DNA of 64,000 bases from the NCBI RefSeq assembly GCF_000720115.1, contig NZ_JOIR01000006.1:62001-126000 (forward strand), in the 5' to 3' direction. Under the pieces are notes generated by a model. It was not told the origin of the DNA. It saw only the letters and a list, made by a program, of their open reading frames with translations, and did not search any database. Below, piece by piece: positions 60,595 to 64,000 of the stretch. The translations under genes and the position numbers were made by a program. How positions within the stretch are numbered: position 1 is the stretch's first letter; each line of letters starts with the position of its first letter. The stretch is from Streptomyces sp. NRRL F-2580. Lineage in GTDB: Bacteria > Actinomycetota > Actinomycetes > Streptomycetales > Streptomycetaceae.

Positions 60595-62174
60595 AGCTCC
60601 AGGCGGTGGCCCCGGAAGGCCGCGCGCAGCCGCCTGTCGTGCGTGACCAGCACCAGGGTGCCGCCGAAGTGGGCCAGGGCCGCCTCCAGTTCCTCCACCA
60701 CGGCCGGGGCCAGGTGGTTCGTCGGCTCGTCCAGGAGCAGCAGGTCGAGCGGGCGGGCCACCAGCCGGGCCAGCTCCAGCTTGCGGCGCTGGCCGGCCGA
60801 GAGGGTGCGTACCGGCCGGACGAGGTCGTCCGGGGCGAGCAGGCCGTGCCGGGCCGCCTGCTCCGCGCACTCCTCGCCGAACATCTCCACGGCTGAACGG
60901 GGTTCGCGGGCCCACCGGTCGTCCTGCCGGAGCAGCCCCACGCGCGGGGGTGTCCGTACGAGGCCTTGCGCGGGCTCCAGTTCACCGGCCAGCAGGTGCA
61001 ACAGGGTCGACTTGCCGGTGCCGTTGGGGCCGGTGATCAGGAGCCGCTCCCCCGACGCGAGCGTGAGCGAGAGGGGCGCGAGCCGTTCCGGCACGGCCGC
61101 ACCCGCCAACTCCACCACCCCTGCGGCGCCTTCGGTGAAGCGGCCGGTGAAGACGAGCGGCCGTGGGGGCGGCGGAACGGGGTTCTCGGTCAGCCGGTGC
61201 AGCCGTTCGCGGGCCGTACGGATGCGGGCGGCGGCGCCGTGGGTCCGGGAGCGGGCCCGGAAGGCGCCGGCGCCGCTGAACCCGCGGGGCAGCTTGCGCG
61301 GGATGGCGGCGAACCGCCCGATGTTGGTGTCGGCCAGCCGCTCGGCACTGCGCACCTCCTCGCGCCACTCCTCGTACTCCCGTTCCCAGCGGGCCCGTTC
61401 GGCGGCACGGGCGGTCAGGAACCCGGCGTAGCCGTTGCCGTAGCGGCGGACCGTACGGCGACCCTCGTCCACCTCCAGGACGGCGGTCGTGACGCGGTCG
61501 AGGAAGAGCCTGTCGTGGGTGACGGCGACGACGGTTCCGCGGTGGGCGCGCAGGCGCTCCTCCAGCCAGCCGACCGCCTCGTCGTCGAGGTCGTTGGTCG
61601 GCTCGTCGAGCAGGAGCAGCTCCGGCTCGGCGGCGAGGGCCGCCGCGAGGGCGAGCCGCGAGCGCTGGCCGCCGGAGAGGGTGGCGAGCCGGCGGCCCGG
61701 GTCGAGCGCGCGGCGTTCGCCGAGGTGGCGCAGGGTGGTCGCGACGCGGCGTTCGGCATCGCGGCCGCCGCGGGCCTCGTAGGCGGTGAGGAGGTCCCCG
61801 TACGCGGCCAGCTCCTCGGGACCGGCCCGGTGCAGGCGGGACTCGGCGGCGCGGATCCGGCGTTCGAGATCGCGCAGGTCGGCGAGGGCGAGGTCGATGG
61901 CGTCGCCGACGCGGGCTGCCGGCGGGAGGTCCAGGGTCTGCGCGAGGTGCCCGACGCCGCCGGGGGCGGTGACGGTGACCTCGCCGTGGTCGGGGCGTTC
62001 CCGTCCCGCGAGGAGCCGGAGCAGGGTGGACTTGCCGGAGCCGTTGTCGCCGACGACACCGACCCGCTCGCCGGGCCGGACCGTACAGCTCACGCGGTCC
62101 AGGACGACGCGGGTGTCGTAGGTCTTGGTGACCTCGGACAGGACGATCCGGGTGGAGGCGAGTGGAGCACGCAA
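60546..62174 (-). CDS. ABC-F family ATPase (ribosome-protection / translation-factor type)
   Basis: A 542-residue protein with two ABC domains and no membrane spans. ABC1 has GDNGSGKST, LSGGQRSRLALAAALA and LLLLDEPTNDLDDEA. ABC2 has GPNGTGKST, LSAGQRRKLELARLVA and LLLLDEPTNHLAPAV. The charged interdomain linker (about 245-310) contains RWEREYEEWREEVRSAERLA. Members displace antibiotics from ribosomes or act as translation factors. TTG at 62174 is chosen because GAAGGGAT precedes it and the inferred promoter lies downstream of the earlier ATG at 62270. It overlaps the frameshifted gene tail to tail by 49 bp. Confidence 0.9.
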   Translation of the reverse strand: MRAPLASTRIVLSEVTKTYDTRVVLDRVSCTVRPGERVGVVGDNGSGKSTLLRLLAGRERPDHGEVTVTAPGGVGHLAQTLDLPPAARVGDAIDLALADLRDLERRIRAAESRLHRAGPEELAAYGDLLTAYEARGGRDAERRVATTLRHLGERRALDPGRRLATLSGGQRSRLALAAALAAEPELLLLDEPTNDLDDEAVGWLEERLRAHRGTVVAVTHDRLFLDRVTTAVLEVDEGRRTVRRYGNGYAGFLTARAAERARWEREYEEWREEVRSAERLADTNIGRFAAIPRKLPRGFSGAGAFRARSRTHGAAARIRTARERLHRLTENPVPPPPRPLVFTGRFTEGAAGVVELAGAAVPERLAPLSLTLASGERLLITGPNGTGKSTLLHLLAGELEPAQGLVRTPPRVGLLRQDDRWAREPRSAVEMFGEECAEQAARHGLLAPDDLVRPVRTLSAGQRRKLELARLVARPLDLLLLDEPTNHLAPAVVEELEAALAHFGGTLVLVTHDRRLRAAFRGHRLELQRDPAAATRPAAASR

Positions 62175-62209
62175 GGGCGATCCCTTCGGGGTGACGAGAA
62201 CGAGAGGAG

Positions 62210-62229
62210 GAGACGAACCGTTTCGTCTC
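62210..62229. promoter_or_regulatory. palindrome in the ABC-F leader
   Basis: Perfect 8-bp arms GAGACGAA/TTCGTCTC around CCGT, lying just downstream of the predicted transcription start. It could be an operator (roadblock repression) or an RNA hairpin controlling translation. A related GAGACG element occurs at about 62272-62279. Confidence 0.5.
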
Positions 62230-62241
62230 GCAACACGCTTA

Positions 62242-62270
62242 ACCGTAACCGGCGTCCGCACCTCACGCAA
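62242..62270 (-). promoter_or_regulatory. candidate promoter of the ABC-F gene
   Basis: On the minus strand, TTGCGT (62270-62265) and TACGGT (62247-62242) are separated by 17 bp. The predicted start is near 62235, giving a leader of about 60 bases before the TTG codon. Confidence 0.5.
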
Positions 62271-62295
62271 GACGCTCCGTCTCGTTAGGCTCTCG

Positions 62296-63087
62296 TCAGC
62301 CGACGGGCGCGCTCTGGCCCGCGAGCAGCCGGCCCTCGGCGAACGTGAGCGCGGCGGCGGGGAGGGAACCCTCGCGCCCGCTGCGCAGCACGGTCAGTCC
62401 GCCCGTGCGGGGCAGCGCGGGCTCCGGCCCGGCGCCGAGGCGGCGCAGTGCCTGGACGGCGACGGGCTCGGCGGAACCGTGGAAGACGAGCTCGGCTCCC
62501 GCCGTCCGCGCGGCGAGGGCGGCCCGGATGGGGCCCTCGACCAGCTCGTAGTGCGTGCAGCCGAGCACCACGTCGGTGACGTCGGCCGGGGTCAGCGCGG
62601 CGGCCGCGGCCACGGCGGCCAACACGGCGGCGTCGTCGGCGGCCTCCACGGCGTCGGCCAGCCCGGGGCACGGCACCTCGGTGACCCGGACCCCGTTGGC
62701 GAAGTCACGGATCAGCCCGCGCTGGTAGGCGCTGCCGGTGGTGGCGGGGGTGGCCCAGATCGCGACGCGCCCGCCGGCGACCGCGGCGGGCTTGATCGCC
62801 GGCACGGTCCCGATGACCGGGATCGCGGGCTCCAGCTCCGCGCGCAGGGTGTCCAGGGCGTGCACGCTGGCGGTGTTGCAGGCCACGATCAGCGCGTCCG
62901 GGCGACGCTCGGCGGCGGCCCGCGCGACGGCGAGCGCGCGCCCGGTGAGGTCGGCGGGGGTCCGCGGCCCCCAGGGCATCCCGTCGGGGTCCGAGGACAG
63001 GACCAGGTCCGCGTCCGGCCGCAGCCGACGCACCGCCGCGGCCGCCGCGAGGAGGCCGATTCCGGAGTCCATGAGCGCGATCTTCAC
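62296..63087 (-). CDS. glutamate/aspartate racemase family protein (MurI-like)
   Basis: A 263-residue racemase-fold protein. The first catalytic region is MDSGIGLLAAAAAVRRLRPD and ALIVACNTASVHAL (Cys about 70), and the second is VTDVVLGCTHYELVEGPIRA (Cys about 180). Both catalytic cysteines are present. It may supply D-glutamate for peptidoglycan. Streptomycetes usually carry another murI in a conserved locus, so this may be an additional copy. GTG at 63087 follows AAGGTGG. Confidence 0.85.
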   Translation of the reverse strand: MKIALMDSGIGLLAAAAAVRRLRPDADLVLSSDPDGMPWGPRTPADLTGRALAVARAAAERRPDALIVACNTASVHALDTLRAELEPAIPVIGTVPAIKPAAVAGGRVAIWATPATTGSAYQRGLIRDFANGVRVTEVPCPGLADAVEAADDAAVLAAVAAAAALTPADVTDVVLGCTHYELVEGPIRAALAARTAGAELVFHGSAEPVAVQALRRLGAGPEPALPRTGGLTVLRSGREGSLPAAALTFAEGRLLAGQSAPVG

Positions 63088-63972
63088 CGGGCCACCTTAG
63101 TCGACCCCCACCCCATCCGAGCCCGCCACCGCCCACACCCACCCCCCGACGCCCCCACACGCAGGCCCACCCGCCCTCGCCGACCTCAGCGACGAACCCA
63201 CCCCCCAACCACCCGGCTCCTGGAACCACCGGGACGGCAGCCGGGCCACCCCGAGGACGGCCGAGGCCACCGCCCGCGGCCACCCCGACCAGCCCGACCA
63301 CGGGCCCCCCGCCCGGCCCGGCCCGGCCACCCCAGCCTCAGCGACGGCCGGGCCCGGACATCCGACCCCGGGATCACCCAGGACGGCAGCCCGGCCAGGC
63401 GAACCCAGCCGGCCGATGGCCGCAGCCGCCCGACCAACCGGTCACCAGGACCATCCGGCCCGGCCCTTCCGACCCCCGCACCCGGCCGTCGGCTCCAGGA
63501 ACCACCCCGGGGCGGCAGCCCAGCCAGGCGAATCCCCCCGGCTGACGGCCGGCGCCGCCCGACAAGCCGGTCACGGGGACCATCCGGCCCGGCCGTTCCG
63601 GCCCCAGCACCCGGCCGCCGCACCCGCGGCTCCAGGCCCCCCTGCGCGTCAGCCCAGCCTCGCCACCCGCCGGCCGGGGCTGCGCCGACCAGCCCGGCCA
63701 TGGGTACCACCCGGCCCGGCCGTTCCGGCCTCAGAAACCGGACCGGACCCGGACATTCGGCTGCGGAAGCCACCCCTGACGGGAGGCCAGCCACCCGACG
63801 CCCCGATCGCGGGCACTCGGGCCTCAGCAACGGCCCGGACCGCCCCTGGCGGAAGCCAAGGCTCCCCGCTATCCCGCCGACCAGCAGGGGCACGAGGGCC
63901 GCCCGTCCGGTAGGCCGCGCCGCGCGGGCCGATGCGCGCGACACGTCCGCCCGGGCCCGGCACACTGCCGCC
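63088..63972. repeat. C-rich degenerate tandem repeats, period about 129 bp, no supported gene
   Basis: The plus strand is strongly C-rich and GC-skewed. Related units contain GGTCACCAGGACCATCCGGC (63440) or GGTCACGGGGACCATCCGGC (63569), exactly 129 bp apart. They also contain GGCAGCCCGGCCAGGCGAA (63385) and GGCAGCCCAGCCAGGCGAA (63514), again 129 bp apart. Looser copies appear near 63236-63330 and 63690-63725. A 266-codon minus-strand frame runs through it, but its translation is only the repeat (GPDGPGDRLVGRLRPSAG) with no domain. I read it as a non-coding minisatellite-like tract. Confidence 0.6.
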
Positions 63973-64000
63973 ATGGGCCTCTTCACCGCCGCCTGCGCGG
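63973..64000 (+). CDS. possible start of a gene running off the right edge
   Basis: ATG at 63973 opens MGLFTAACA with G/C-ending codons, and the frame stays open to the edge. There is no Shine-Dalgarno site, and only nine codons are visible. It is listed as possible only. Confidence 0.2.

Noticed and set aside
60966..62288. 440-codon plus-strand frame antisense to the ABC-F gene
   Set aside because: No domain is seen, while the opposite strand has all ABC-F motifs.
63186..63986. 266-codon minus-strand frame at the right end
   Set aside because: It encodes only the 129-bp repeat, with no ribosome-binding site or domain. Treated as non-coding repeat.

Overview
The window is very GC-rich (>70% by eye, third codon positions nearly all G/C). 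It uses many GTG starts and 4-bp stop/start overlaps (ATGA, GTGA). It encodes a SigB-type sigma factor with partner-switching regulators, a SapB-type lanthipeptide cluster, SAV_915, DUF6777 and streptophobe-type proteins and PIG-L/GH15 secreted enzymes. Together these point to a Streptomyces chromosome. I saw no tRNA, rRNA, CRISPR array, insertion sequence or prophage. LAYOUT. (1) 1-5.3 kb: the 5' end of a HAMP sensor kinase, then a stress-sigma module of a STAS antagonist, a SigB/F-type sigma factor, a STAS protein overlapping a MEDS/HATPase protein, and an RsbW-like anti-sigma kinase. DUF4230 and SRPBCC genes follow. (2) 5.5-12.8 kb: a complete ram/amf locus for the SapB morphogen, with ramR on the plus strand converging on ramC-ramS-ramA-ramB on the minus strand. 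The 44-residue RamS precursor at 9892-10026 is easily missed. Three TCACNNGTNA elements spaced exactly 14 bp apart lie upstream of ramC. (3) 12.8-19.0 kb: a VanZ protein, a second RsbW-like kinase closely resembling the one at 3.4 kb, several small stress-type proteins (DUF6131, PRC-barrel, CsbD, proline-rich), then an ANTAR-GAF-PAS-PP2C phosphatase, a STAS protein and a third RsbW-like kinase. The sigma, anti-sigma, antagonist and phosphatase parts of a partner-switching network therefore surround the ram genes. (4) 19.1-28.2 kb: a SAV_915 protein, a lysA 3' remnant, dhaL-dhaM without dhaK, an S4 protein, a molybdate system (MerR-TOBE regulator, modA, fused modB-modC), a multidomain PP2C/anti-sigma protein and a DNRLRE-type remnant. 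(5) 28.3-39.0 kb: an S41 peptidase, a NarL-type two-component pair, a DUF6777 / streptophobe / SH3-like / FHA-ABC transporter block, and a zinc-type CDF exporter. (6) 39-51 kb: two Nudix proteins, a Tm-1-like protein, a membrane Ser/Thr kinase overlapping a partner membrane protein, a GNAT-AAA+ fusion, a GT-C membrane protein, a secreted protease, an acyltransferase and Lnt. (7) 51-64 kb: a secreted PIG-L deacetylase, a lipoprotein, a GH15-like enzyme, a DUF6056-like membrane protein, a PH-domain protein, an FAD monooxygenase divergent from a TetR regulator with two palindromic operators, a frameshifted ADP-ribosylglycohydrolase, an ABC-F ATPase, a glutamate-racemase-like protein and a C-rich degenerate tandem-repeat tract. 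Gene functions are family-level inferences from motifs. No database search was possible.
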